This document shows, one piece after another, positions 1 through 8,436 of a DNA stretch of 64,000 nt. The DNA is taken from the NCBI RefSeq assembly GCF_000966265.1, contig NZ_LANF01000019.1, positions 124,001 to 188,000 of the forward strand, written 5' to 3'. The DNA is from Palaeococcus ferrophilus DSM 13482 (GTDB taxonomy: Archaea > Methanobacteriota_B > Thermococci > Thermococcales > Thermococcaceae). The stretch's first letter is position 1. The number at the start of each line of letters is the position of its first letter. A program made the position numbers and the translations under genes. Under the pieces are notes generated by a model. That model had not been told where the DNA came from. It ran no database searches and saw only the letters and a program-made list of their open reading frames with translations.

Positions 1-38
1 AACAGGGAAATGCGAAAAAATTTGCGGAAATAGAAACG

Positions 39-860
39 TCAACCCTGAATCGCTCTAAGCCCTTTTCTGAACACCAGCACGTTCGGCTCGTCCGTCTCGT
101 CCCAGAGGCCCAGACCGAGTCTCTTAATGCCGGGTAACACTTCCATCATGCTCGCAGGGAGCATGAGCTCAAATACTTCGTCCCTCTCCTTCGCCACCCA
201 AGCCATAGCTGGAAGCATGGCCCTTATGCACCCGAGGCCGAAGGAGAGCGGCGTGAAAGTGGCCCTTCCTTTCTCAACCAGGAACTTGAAGCCCGATATC
301 TCGTAAACCTCGGCCTTCCTTCTCAGCCACTCAAGGGCCTCCTCGCTCCTGTGGACGAACTTCCAGCCGAGGGGGATGATGCCGAGCGTTAGGTCCTCCA
401 TCGTCAGCTCTGCCGGCTCCGGTTCAACCGGCTCAAAGTCCTTAACTTTCGCAGCAAGGCTGAGGAAGCGGATAAGGACTTTAAAGCCGTCCTTCTTCGC
501 CATCGCTATGCTCTCCCTGTTTAGGAAGTAGGTTGCGAACTCGAGGGCGTCTATCCTGCCCTCCTCCGCCAGCTTCCTTCCCATATCCACTATGAAGTTG
601 TGGAGAAGCCTTCCAAAGCCTCTGCCGCGGTAGTTGGGGTGAACCCTCAACCCCTCCATCCAGCCGACTTTGCTGGGAAGAAACGTGAGCTTGGCCGTTC
701 CGATTATCCTTCTATCGAACTCAAGGACGTAGAAGTTCCCGTCTTCGACCCAGCTATCAAACACGCGCGCGAGGTAGTCTTCCCCGCCCCAGGTAAGGCG
801 CGCTATCTCCTCGATGAAGGGTTTATCTTCAGGTTTGGCCTCGCGGATGATGGGTTCCAT
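39..860 (-). CDS. GNAT-family N-acetyltransferase
   Basis: A 273-residue protein whose N-terminal half is a GNAT acetyltransferase domain that would transfer an acetyl group from acetyl-CoA to an unknown amine. The acetyl-CoA loop is visible as HPNYRGRGFG near residues 79-88, after the strand that ends in LRV. The C-terminal ~130 residues are an extension with no motif I recognise; a comparable two-part layout occurs in the acetyltransferase at 13358-14275. The ATG start has GGTGA a few bases upstream. It is a single-gene unit facing the left edge of the window. Family assignment is firm; the substrate is unknown. Confidence 0.85.
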   Translation of the reverse strand: MEPIIREAKPEDKPFIEEIARLTWGGEDYLARVFDSWVEDGNFYVLEFDRRIIGTAKLTFLPSKVGWMEGLRVHPNYRGRGFGRLLHNFIVDMGRKLAEEGRIDALEFATYFLNRESIAMAKKDGFKVLIRFLSLAAKVKDFEPVEPEPAELTMEDLTLGIIPLGWKFVHRSEEALEWLRRKAEVYEISGFKFLVEKGRATFTPLSFGLGCIRAMLPAMAWVAKERDEVFELMLPASMMEVLPGIKRLGLGLWDETDEPNVLVFRKGLRAIQG

Positions 861-964
861 TGCGGTTCACCGTGATAAACTCTCATTTCTCTATTTTATG
901 CATTATGGCATGAGCGAATATCCCATTTTATCTGCTGGGAAGATGTTCGAAATTTGTTTTTATC

Positions 965-1387
965 TCAATCTTGTATTTTGTCGCTTGCTTTAGAGATCAC
1001 CCTGTACAATACCATCCCCAGAAAAAACCCGCAGTAAAAAAGGAAGGCAACAACCATCACTCCACCACTCTCATCGTAGTATCTAGGATTCAGCATCCTT
1101 GCGATTATGGACTGGGGAAGTATTGTAAGAGGTGTTATCAAAACCGCTAAGGCTCCAAACTCTCCAGCTGGAACATGAAGATATGAAAGAAACAGAAGAG
1201 TTGCAAGGGCAGGCACAAAAATGATAATCCCAATGATAGCCAGATCCCCTCTGCCCGCGGTTATTAAATCCCCTACCTTGCTTAGGGAAAACACTGTCAG
1301 CTCAATAATCGAGATTATAAAAACAACAGAAAAAGCGTATCCCCTCTTCATCATCGGATTCCTTTGTTCTGTCAGCTTTTCGTTCAT
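965..1387 (-). CDS. small membrane protein, paralogue of its upstream neighbour
   Basis: A 140-residue protein with about four hydrophobic segments and a charged C-terminal tail. I recognise no family. Its second half aligns by eye with the protein at 1400-1864: both have an EFG-x-LA motif, then PL(I/T)-x-L, an acidic Asp/Ser-rich loop and a final glycine-containing helix. This suggests a tandem duplication. A GAGGG ribosome site precedes the ATG, and only 12 bases separate it from the upstream gene, so the two are probably cotranscribed. Confidence 0.6.
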   Translation of the reverse strand: MNEKLTEQRNPMMKRGYAFSVVFIISIIELTVFSLSKVGDLITAGRGDLAIIGIIIFVPALATLLFLSYLHVPAGEFGALAVLITPLTILPQSIIARMLNPRYYDESGGVMVVAFLFYCGFFLGMVLYRVISKASDKIQD

Positions 1388-1399
1388 GATGTTCCCTCT

Positions 1400-1864
1400 T
1401 TACCTGTTCATCCTGGCATGTCCATTGTTATGAACTCGAACTGCTCTAAGCGCTTGATACAAAGCCGTTCCCATCAGGAATGAAACAACTGGCATAATGT
1501 ACGCACCAAATATCAGCACCGGATCGTTATCGCTGTAATCGGAATGGCCGGAGAGTGAACTGATGGCAAATGCGAATACTAACGTTATCAATGGGACAGT
1601 TAACGCCAAGACTCCGAATTCCAGAGGGGACACTCTCGTTTTCCACAGGAAGGCCAGTGTGAGCACCGAGAGCAAGAGCGTGGGATACACGAGTTCGTAG
1701 GCTCCGGAGAGGAGGTACCTTCCTGAAATAGTATCGTAGCTAACCCTCACGAGAGGGAGATTGTCTATGGCATTAGGATAATGCTGGGCAAGCTCGGTGA
1801 TTCCGAGTATCGTTAAGGTCCAAAGGGGAGAGACAAGGAGTAAAAAGAAAGCTACCTTTTTCAT
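1400..1864 (-). CDS. small membrane protein, first gene of a paralogous pair
   Basis: A 154-residue predicted membrane protein. It has an N-terminal signal-anchor-like helix (residues 3-24), three further hydrophobic segments and a basic, polar C-terminus. The EFG-x-LA and PLITL motifs near residues 81-96 are shared with the downstream gene at 965-1387. GGGGTGAG lies just upstream of the ATG. The function is unknown. The pair lies between an acetyltransferase and an MFS exporter, with nothing pointing to a pathway. Confidence 0.6.
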   Translation of the reverse strand: MKKVAFFLLLVSPLWTLTILGITELAQHYPNAIDNLPLVRVSYDTISGRYLLSGAYELVYPTLLLSVLTLAFLWKTRVSPLEFGVLALTVPLITLVFAFAISSLSGHSDYSDNDPVLIFGAYIMPVVSFLMGTALYQALRAVRVHNNGHARMNR

Positions 1865-1929
1865 TTTCTCACCCCTTGTTTTGACATGGTTACTTTCTAC
1901 TGTCTGCAGATTATACTGCTTAAAACTAA

Positions 1930-3099
1930 TTAAACTTTGTTGTTATTGTAGACTAAGGTTAAGTAGAGCAAAACCACCCCCGCAAACGCCAGACCTCCCC
2001 CAAGGGCGGCGGAAACCGTGGTACCTATGCCTCCCTCAATCATCCACGCAAAGGTCAACTGCGAGAGCGGAATGACGAGCGTCGCAAGGGCATCGAAGAT
2101 ACCTCTCATTGTTCCGAGGCTTTCGAGGGGGACGTACTTCTGGAAGAGGCTGTCGGCGGAGACGTTAAGGAGCTCCCGACCAAGGCCGAGGACGAAGACC
2201 GCTGGAACCAGGAGGTATACTCCGGAAAGGCCAACGAGGAGCAGTGCGATGCTCTGAAGTACCATTCCGGCGAGGAGCGGCTTCCTCACTCCAGCTCCCC
2301 TCCTGCGGGCGATGTAGGCTATGAGGCCCACCCCGATAATGCTTCCCACCGTTGTGAGCGACTGCAGAGCTCCGTATAGGAACTCGGCCCTTGCGAGCTC
2401 CTTAAGCCGGGCGAACACGAAGATCCTGAAGCTCCCGAGGGCGAAGTTGAAGAGGAGCAGGGACACTAAAACGCCGATGATAAGCCCTCTATTGATGGCG
2501 GGGGCTTTGCTTACCTTTTCGCTTCCCTTCGCTGGCAGGGGCGTGGTTTCGACCTCCAGGTAAGGCAACAGGCTCAGCGCTCCCACCATGAGGAGGGCCG
2601 CGTCAGCGAGCATCGCCCCCACGCCAAAGCGGTAGGCGAGGGCTCCCGCCACGGGAAAAGCAACCAGGGAAGCGATGTTCCCAACGAGTGAGAGGGTCGC
2701 GTTCAGCCCCTGAAGCTCACCCTCCTCAAGGGTCATCGAGGCGATCAGCGAGAAGCCGTAGTAGCGGTGGAGGATATCCAGCGCTGAGATACCGGAAACG
2801 ATGAGGTAGAAGGCCCATATGTTCGAGGAGAGAGGAACTATCAAAATCACCAGGGATGCCTGGAGGAGGAGCGCCAGAAAGGCGAGCCTCACCTTTTTGG
2901 AGGTTCGGTCGAGGGTTCTCCCGAGGAGAGGCGGTAGAAGAACCCACGGAAGGTGCGTGAAGAGGGCGTAGCCGCCCACGCTTACGAGCGAGTTGGTGGT
3001 CTTGAGCAGACCCCAGGGTAGAGCGACGGTCTCGATTGCGTCGCCGAACACCCTAAGCCCCGAGGTGAACAGGTGAAGGCGGTAGAGGCGGCGGCTCAT
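1930..3099 (-). CDS. MFS-type transporter
   Basis: A 389-residue integral membrane protein with about 10-12 hydrophobic helices. It has a GRTLDR-x-(S/T)-KK loop after the second helix (about residues 60-69), equivalent to the conserved loop 2-3 motif of major facilitator carriers. The central cytoplasmic loop is near residues 185-205. MFS proteins of this size without a sugar signature are usually drug or metabolite exporters, but the substrate cannot be read from sequence. No ribosome site is visible; a TTTTAAT box at 3121-3127 lies about 25 bases before the ATG, which suggests a leaderless message. Confidence 0.8.
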   Translation of the reverse strand: MSRRLYRLHLFTSGLRVFGDAIETVALPWGLLKTTNSLVSVGGYALFTHLPWVLLPPLLGRTLDRTSKKVRLAFLALLLQASLVILIVPLSSNIWAFYLIVSGISALDILHRYYGFSLIASMTLEEGELQGLNATLSLVGNIASLVAFPVAGALAYRFGVGAMLADAALLMVGALSLLPYLEVETTPLPAKGSEKVSKAPAINRGLIIGVLVSLLLFNFALGSFRIFVFARLKELARAEFLYGALQSLTTVGSIIGVGLIAYIARRRGAGVRKPLLAGMVLQSIALLLVGLSGVYLLVPAVFVLGLGRELLNVSADSLFQKYVPLESLGTMRGIFDALATLVIPLSQLTFAWMIEGGIGTTVSAALGGGLAFAGVVLLYLTLVYNNNKV

Positions 3100-3120
3100 G
3101 AGATTTAGTGGTCTAGACGT

Positions 3121-3127
3121 ATTAAAA
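3121..3127 (-). promoter_or_regulatory. TATA box of the MFS gene, probably leaderless
   Basis: On the minus strand TTTTAAT is centred about 25 bases from the ATG at 3099. That is the usual archaeal TATA-to-start distance, so transcription would begin at or next to the start codon. No Shine-Dalgarno motif is present. Confidence 0.45.
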
Positions 3128-3209
3128 GAGTTTTCTTTGGTCTCTGATCCGCGGGCTCTGATGGCCTTAGTGTTCTTGTGGATAATAACGCGTGAGTCCT
3201 CTGAATCTG

Positions 3210-3745
3210 TTAAGTCCCTTCATTTCGGATTAGCTCGTAGAACAGCTCATCCACGTATTTCCCATCGCTCCAGACGTGGTCTCTAAGTCTTCCCGCTGGG
3301 GCAAACGCGTTCTTTTCAAGAACCCTTATCGAGGCCCTGTTGTCGGCGTGCACTTTCGCCAGACCTTGTGAAGGTTCAGGTGGTTGAAGGCGTAGTTTAT
3401 CAGAAGGGCCACCACTTCGGTTCCGTAGCCCTTACCACGCTCCTCTGGGGCCAGGTACTAGAATACCTCACCCCACCTCGCCTGGCAGTTCACCCAGTTG
3501 AAGCCCCCCACACCAACGAACTTTCCGCTCCCGTTTTCAACCACGGCAAAGGTGGGCATTTTGTCTTTGTTCTTCTTCATCTCTTCATAGAACTCCTCTT
3601 CTTCCTCCGGAAGGGTGAAGTGGGCTGAGCTGAAGAGTGCCCTGGCGGTGCTCCGCTCGTTGAACCACTCCCAGCTTTTCGGGAGATCTTCCTTGAGGAG
3701 AACTCCGAGGGAAACTTTTTCACCTTTGAGAATTATGGGCCGCAT
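3210..3745 (-). pseudogene. RimJ/RimL-type GNAT acetyltransferase, disrupted by a stop and a frameshift
   Basis: The reading frame opens at the ATG at 3745 behind GGTGAGG and runs to an in-frame TAG at 3458-3460. The same frame then continues with a GNAT acetyl-CoA motif (PEERGKGYG) and a further ~35 codons through LHKVW, where it shifts. The next frame resumes with KVHADNRASIRVLEKN, a typical RimJ/RimL C-terminal stretch, and ends at TAA 3210-3212. Restoring one G in the TGGCG run would rejoin the two parts. A nonsense codon plus a one-base deletion in one gene argues for real decay rather than recoding. The first fragment lacks the CoA loop and should be inactive. Confidence 0.8.
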
Positions 3746-3767
3746 CCTCACCACTCCCCAAGTATTT

Positions 3768-4586
3768 CTAATCCCCTTCGCTCCACTCGTACGCTACTCC
3801 ACCAGCAAGTTCTATAATCTTCTCAATCAAATCCGGTGGAACCTCCCCTTGCGTTCCAATAAGCTCCTCCCGGAGCTGGAACGCGGTATCCTCTCGTTCT
3901 TTCCCACATGATCCGTCAAAGGGGTTCGTAACCACAACCCTTTCGAGCTTCCCGCTCTTCTCATCCACCCATCCTATGACAAACCAGCAGAGGCTCTTCC
4001 CGTTTTCGGCGCATTCGAGTTTAATGTCCACCCAGCTCCCGTTGGCCTTAAAGAGGGCAAATGTACTGCTGCACTCTCTGCTCGCGTTCTCTATTCCCAG
4101 CTCTCTCAGAAGTTTTTGGCGTTTCTCGTAGGGGAAATGCCCCCCGAGTGCGAACTGCGCCGTGGTTCCCGTAACCCCAAGGACTTCGTGGGTGGTGTGG
4201 TTCACCGCGTACTCCACCCATGGAAAGCCCCTCACTGCACTCCAGTTGCTCGGATAGTAGGCTGTAAGCTTAACGTAGACCACGTCATCTTCTTGAGGCT
4301 CTCTGAGTTCGTCGTAGTACACCCAGAAACGCCGCTCCCGAGGATCGTAGGAGGCACTGAAACGACCATGAGTTACATGATCCACTTCAATTTTGACGTT
4401 ATCCCCAAGCTTTTCCACAACATCTGACCTTGTTGCCTTAAAATGGCTTATCGCGGCGTAGATATCGGCCCCGTATTCCACCCAGACAAACCGGGTTATT
4501 TCCTCACTCTGATCGGCACACATCTCCAGCTTGTTCTCGAGTTTTCCTATTCTATGGTGGGAGTCAGCGAGGAGAGCTATGAGCAC
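3768..4586 (-). CDS. hypothetical protein, signal anchor apparently frameshifted off
   Basis: A 272-residue protein with no recognised domain, rich in charged and aromatic residues, with a Cys-containing C-terminal half. As it stands it starts at a GTG with no ribosome site. In another frame, GTG at 4630 follows an excellent GGTGGTTGGA site and encodes a hydrophobic leader (GAVFLLVTV) that runs to a stop two codons after the point where this frame begins. Adding one G at the GTGTG near 4585 fuses leader and body into one exported or membrane-anchored protein. The unmutated gene was therefore probably 3768-4630. A sequencing error would look the same. Confidence 0.6.
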   Translation of the reverse strand: MLIALLADSHHRIGKLENKLEMCADQSEEITRFVWVEYGADIYAAISHFKATRSDVVEKLGDNVKIEVDHVTHGRFSASYDPRERRFWVYYDELREPQEDDVVYVKLTAYYPSNWSAVRGFPWVEYAVNHTTHEVLGVTGTTAQFALGGHFPYEKRQKLLRELGIENASRECSSTFALFKANGSWVDIKLECAENGKSLCWFVIGWVDEKSGKLERVVVTNPFDGSCGKEREDTAFQLREELIGTQGEVPPDLIEKIIELAGGVAYEWSEGD

Positions 4587-4905
4587 ACGGTTACCAGAAG
4601 AAATACGGCTCCCCTGAGCTTTTCATCCACTCCAACCACCAAAATTTAATCGAGTTGAGGGTTTATAAAATTACCTTACATTGGTGTATGCTCCTTATAC
4701 TATGGAAGTAGCTCACTGCCCCCCACTCTCGTCGAAGCCCTTTCGAAGCAGACTCCCCTCTTCACTCATAATTAGGGGGAGCGGCACTTTTTTTACCCAT
4801 CACGATTGTAGGCTTCGCTCCCACCTTAGCCCCTAAAAGGGCAGGAGTTACGAAAGGATAAAGTTTTTTATTATGTTTGTGCTATAAACTCGATGAGGTG
4901 TGGAA

Positions 4906-5379
4906 ATGCCCCCTCAAAAGCACCTCGAAGTCCTCCGCAGGCTCTATGAAAGGTTAAGCCAAAGCGACGTCACATGGGCGGTTACCGGGAGCCTCGGCTT
5001 TGCACTCCAGGGCGTTCCCGTTGAGGTTCATGACATTGACATCCAGACTGACGGGGAAGGGGCATACGAAATCGAGAGGCTCTTTTCGGAGTTCGTGGTC
5101 GAGCCCGTCAGGTTCAAGGAGAGCGAGAGAATCCGCTCGCACTTCGGAGCGCTGATGATTGATGGGGTTAAGGTTGAGATAATGGGCGAGGTACAGAAGA
5201 GGGTGAACGATGAGTGGGAGGAGCCGGTGGACGTAAAGAGGTACAGGCGCTTCGTGGAAGTCGAGGGCATGAAAATTCCCGTTCTCGACTTGGAGTACGA
5301 GTATAGGGCCTATCTAAAGCTTGGGAGGATGGAGAAGGCGGAGATACTGAGGAGGTTTTTAGGTAATGGGAAAGAGTAG
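4906..5379 (+). CDS. nucleotidyltransferase-fold (MNT-like) protein
   Basis: A 157-residue protein. It has GSLGFALQG near residue 27 followed by a DIDIQTD motif, the GS...DxD signature of minimal nucleotidyltransferases of the pol-beta superfamily. Such proteins transfer a nucleotide, often AMP, to a protein or small molecule, and many are halves of toxin-antitoxin pairs with HEPN proteins. No HEPN partner is adjacent here. I chose ATG 4906 over GTG 4900 because GAGGTG sits five bases before it. The gene stands alone in a variable stretch. Target unknown. Confidence 0.7.
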   Translation: MPPQKHLEVLRRLYERLSQSDVTWAVTGSLGFALQGVPVEVHDIDIQTDGEGAYEIERLFSEFVVEPVRFKESERIRSHFGALMIDGVKVEIMGEVQKRVNDEWEEPVDVKRYRRFVEVEGMKIPVLDLEYEYRAYLKLGRMEKAEILRRFLGNGKE

Positions 5380-5757
5380 CTTCCACATTCCCCTCTTTCG
5401 ATGACAAGCCATTCTCTGCTCTAAATGTGAAGGATTCACAAAGAAAAAGTAACCCCTTGGTCATGTCTCTTCTTTTTCCGCTTTTTGAAGTTACATTTTG
5501 AAATTTATGAATATCCACATTTGATATTTATGTATTGCCTGTTAAGGGCCCAAAATTTTTAAATAAATCAAAGTAATATCATGTATTAAATAAGGCCGGC
5601 CTTCACAATAACCTACCTGATAGGATTGCGTGCAGATTTCTATTTTTTGAATTTGGGGATACCGGACTCCTGGGTAGATAAAATAAGGGCAAAAGGACGG
5701 GGAATACACTCATCTTGGCTGTTAAATTGGAATATCCCAAAAGCCGGGGTGTTGGTG
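5380..5757 (+). promoter_or_regulatory. 378-base AT-rich leader with promoter before a lipoprotein gene
   Basis: No convincing gene lies here. A TTTTTAAATA box is at 5556-5565. The lipoprotein frame stays open back to a GTG at 5626, but that stretch has no ribosome site and does not resemble a signal peptide, whereas the downstream ATG at 5758 is followed at once by a lipoprotein leader. The untranslated leader would be about 170 bases, which is unusual in this genome. Confidence 0.4.
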
Positions 5758-7848
5758 ATGTTCCCAAGCAGAAAAAGCAGGCTCCTAAGCCTGTTTTTGA
5801 TGGGAGTTCTTATACTTGGGGTATTCCAGAGCGGGTGCTTGGGAGGCGGAAACGGAGAAACCGTGGTGCCGGACGAAACATCCGCCGCTGGAGAAGAAGA
5901 GTGGGCGGAAACTTCCGGCTCCAGGATTTTAGTCTTAGTGACCCCTCAAGAAGTTGAGCCTGGGGAAAGCGTTCTGATTACCGTGCAGGCACCTGAGAGC
6001 ACAGAGGTAAGGGTGTCCATTGAGAACGAAAACAGCGGGTACACCAAGACGATTTACGTGGGACCAACTAATACCGATGGCAGTCTTACGCTGGAAGTGC
6101 CGATCTCCTCCAAAAACCTCGAAAAAAAGATTGGCAGGAACATTATAATAGTCGAAGCCCCCAGCTTGGGATTATGGGGATCCACTACGTTCGCAATCTC
6201 AGGCACCCCATCACCCCCCGTACTTGCCGAGGTACCGATCAAGAGGGGCAACTGGAACCCTGGACAGGATAGAATGGCAGAACTTCAGAAAGGGTTAGTG
6301 GAGCTCGCGTACCTGTTCAGCGAGGCAGAGATGGTAACGAACTCCGTCGTCTACGTAGACAATGAAAGGATACCCTATGAAGAGTTCAAGAAGAGAGTGG
6401 ATGCGGCGATTTATCTATGGGAAGCCGTCCAAAAAAAGGCTAGCGAAGTGGGAGTCTTGGCTGAAGAACTCGCCTCGGAATCGGAGATGCCGACGTCAAC
6501 CATGGCGCCTTATACTGGGAGCGACTCGTCCGAGGTTCATGCTTTGACTTTTGATGCATACCCAATAACGGGGATTCGGGCTCAAGAAGCTGGGGGAACA
6601 ATAGACATCGTAGCCCATGCGAGGGACAAAAGGATAGCTGAGATTGTGGAGAACTTCGCCCCAAAGATCGGCGAGTCCGCGGCCCGCAGGAGAGCGGCCC
6701 TTATGTGGTTCAACGAATATATTCAGGACGAGGCGGCTTATCAGGCGAAGTTCTACGACGTGGCTTATAAAGTACTTCTGACCCTTGAAACCGCGGGGAA
6801 GTTCGCAGAAGGAGCCATAAGCCTGTATTCTGGGTATACAGGACTTCTCAGCGCCAAAACTACCGGAGAGGCCGCATTTAAACTTGGAACGCTCATACTT
6901 ACAAAGTTTGGTGTCGTCTTCTCCCTTACAGAGCAGGGGGTCAAAATATACACTGGAGGTACCCTTTCAGACGAGAGCTACGCAATCTTTACACCTGGAC
7001 ACTACCTAAACGAAGCTATTGGGATAATCGGAGTCACCACGGGGGAACTCAGCGATCCCGATAACGTTGTTTACATCGCCGGTAAGGTCGGTAACTTGGT
7101 GTCCCCACTGGTATCCGAGGGGATAGAGTGGATAATACAAATGGATCTTGACCCTGAAAGCCACAAGCTCATCCTCCACTACTCCGAACTTCTAACGACG
7201 TCACCGTGGTCATCCGGTTCATCCTTTGAGGACATGGCTCCCAACATATTCCTTCCGGGGTTCTACGTGACGCCTACGGGGGAGCGCTTTAAGGTTGAGT
7301 GGACGTATCCAATTTTTGTGGAGAACCTGAAGAAGCACCTTTCCTCTGAATACGTGGTCATAACCCCCGAAGGCAAGATTAAAGAAGAAAAGACTTCGTC
7401 CACTGTATTTGACCCAAGCAAAAAATACAGGGCTGGTTATGTATTCACAATAGAACTTATGGACGGGGGAGTATACGATGTTATCTTTAACACTAGGGAT
7501 TATGGCGACGGGGTATCTGCCGGTGGCACATACAATGTAAAATACACACATGATATCCTATGGGCAATCCAATACGCAGAGCTGACGGTTACCTTCGATG
7601 AAAACTATAGGATCACGTCTTTGAGGTCATGGTATAGGCTGGTTGACAAGGATGAGGGGGTACGTGAAGAGACCACATTATCGTGCAGTGACCTTAGTTT
7701 AGAACCCATTCCTGGCAAAGACCATGTGGTATACACCGGTGAAGGGGACGAATTGTCCTCATGCATATTGACTACGACTAAGAGTGAACTGCAGATGAGA
7801 AGACCACTCCGTCTACACATTGAGTTTGAGGAGTTGGAGGGGGGATGA
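5758..7848 (+). CDS. large lipoprotein of unknown function
   Basis: A 696-residue exported protein. The ATG at 5758 follows GGGGTG and begins a basic, then hydrophobic leader that ends in a lipobox (SGCLGG), so the mature protein would be attached to the membrane through Cys. The next ~100 residues read as a beta-rich, immunoglobulin-like domain (VTPQEVEPGESVLITV). The middle is helical with small-residue hydrophobic segments (about residues 360-420). The C-terminal 200 residues look beta-rich. I recognise no family. It begins a co-directional group of four genes up to 9162, all apparently envelope or unknown proteins. Confidence 0.7.
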   Translation: MFPSRKSRLLSLFLMGVLILGVFQSGCLGGGNGETVVPDETSAAGEEEWAETSGSRILVLVTPQEVEPGESVLITVQAPESTEVRVSIENENSGYTKTIYVGPTNTDGSLTLEVPISSKNLEKKIGRNIIIVEAPSLGLWGSTTFAISGTPSPPVLAEVPIKRGNWNPGQDRMAELQKGLVELAYLFSEAEMVTNSVVYVDNERIPYEEFKKRVDAAIYLWEAVQKKASEVGVLAEELASESEMPTSTMAPYTGSDSSEVHALTFDAYPITGIRAQEAGGTIDIVAHARDKRIAEIVENFAPKIGESAARRRAALMWFNEYIQDEAAYQAKFYDVAYKVLLTLETAGKFAEGAISLYSGYTGLLSAKTTGEAAFKLGTLILTKFGVVFSLTEQGVKIYTGGTLSDESYAIFTPGHYLNEAIGIIGVTTGELSDPDNVVYIAGKVGNLVSPLVSEGIEWIIQMDLDPESHKLILHYSELLTTSPWSSGSSFEDMAPNIFLPGFYVTPTGERFKVEWTYPIFVENLKKHLSSEYVVITPEGKIKEEKTSSTVFDPSKKYRAGYVFTIELMDGGVYDVIFNTRDYGDGVSAGGTYNVKYTHDILWAIQYAELTVTFDENYRITSLRSWYRLVDKDEGVREETTLSCSDLSLEPIPGKDHVVYTGEGDELSSCILTTTKSELQMRRPLRLHIEFEELEGG

Positions 7849-7875
7849 TGATTTGGTCATAAACTAGGCAGGAAA

Positions 7876-8202
7876 GTGAAAGCTAAAATCCTACCGCCAG
7901 AAGAGGGAAAAGAGGAGACACAGAATGCATACCCCATTGACCTGAACAGAGGAATCGATGCAGTGAGAAACCTGTGGCTGTCTCCTCCCGATGCGGAAAT
8001 CCCCGAGATGATAGGCTTTGTGGGCGGAAGGGCCTTCATCAAGTTCACAAGGCTCCCCAACGGCTACCAGGTGAGGTACGAGAGTCCTGAGGAGGACAGG
8101 TACCCAATAGGAGAACTCACCGAGGAGGAGGCGGTGGAGTGCCTTGAGGACTTCTTTGAGGGGAGAAGCCCGAGGTGGGAGAACAAGTTAGGGGAGTACT
8201 GA
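7876..8202 (+). CDS. hypothetical small acidic protein
   Basis: A 108-residue soluble-looking protein starting at GTG behind AGGCAGGA, 27 bases after the large lipoprotein gene. No signal peptide or membrane segment. The C-terminal half is acidic (GELTEEEAVECLEDFFEG). No family is recognised. Position and strand suggest cotranscription with the lipoprotein upstream and the short exported protein downstream. Confidence 0.55.
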   Translation: MKAKILPPEEGKEETQNAYPIDLNRGIDAVRNLWLSPPDAEIPEMIGFVGGRAFIKFTRLPNGYQVRYESPEEDRYPIGELTEEEAVECLEDFFEGRSPRWENKLGEY

Positions 8203-8211
8203 GGGGTTGGG

Positions 8212-8415
8212 ATGACCTCGTGGAAGAGGGGGGCGCTGGTATCCCTGAGGGCAGTCCTCCTGGTTTCCATTATTTTTGGGGCGTACGCCTACAGGGAGGC
8301 GGAGAATCTAGTCCCTGGAAGCGAGCTTCCGGCGGCCACCACCGAAGTTGAGACGGTGAACGGCTGGATCTGCAGTCTGCCCCTGGGGGTAGATGATCGA
8401 GCTGAGGGTTATTAA
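8212..8415 (+). CDS. short signal-anchored protein, possibly truncated
   Basis: A 67-residue product with one N-terminal hydrophobic helix (residues 8-26) and a short polar remainder. The start ATG has GGGGTTGGG directly upstream and lies nine bases after the preceding gene. The small size and abrupt end suggest either a genuine micro-protein or the 5' stub of a longer exported protein whose rest was lost. No family recognised. Confidence 0.45.
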   Translation: MTSWKRGALVSLRAVLLVSIIFGAYAYREAENLVPGSELPAATTEVETVNGWICSLPLGVDDRAEGY

Positions 8416-8436
8416 TCCTATTCGGGGATGGCGTGA

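Noticed and set aside
3458-3460. In-frame TAG in an acetyltransferase gene as a pyrrolysine or recoded codon
   Set aside because: Thermococcales are not known to use pyrrolysine, and the same gene also has a frameshift further on, so a pseudogene is the simpler reading.
5626-5757. N-terminal extension of the large lipoprotein (start GTG 5626)
   Set aside because: There is no ribosome site, and the ATG at 5758 directly begins a lipoprotein signal peptide after GGGGTG.
7846-7900. C/D-box small RNA (ATGATGA at 7846-7853)
   Set aside because: No CTGA D box at a suitable distance and no D'/C' pair; the motif is explained by the gene end and spacer.
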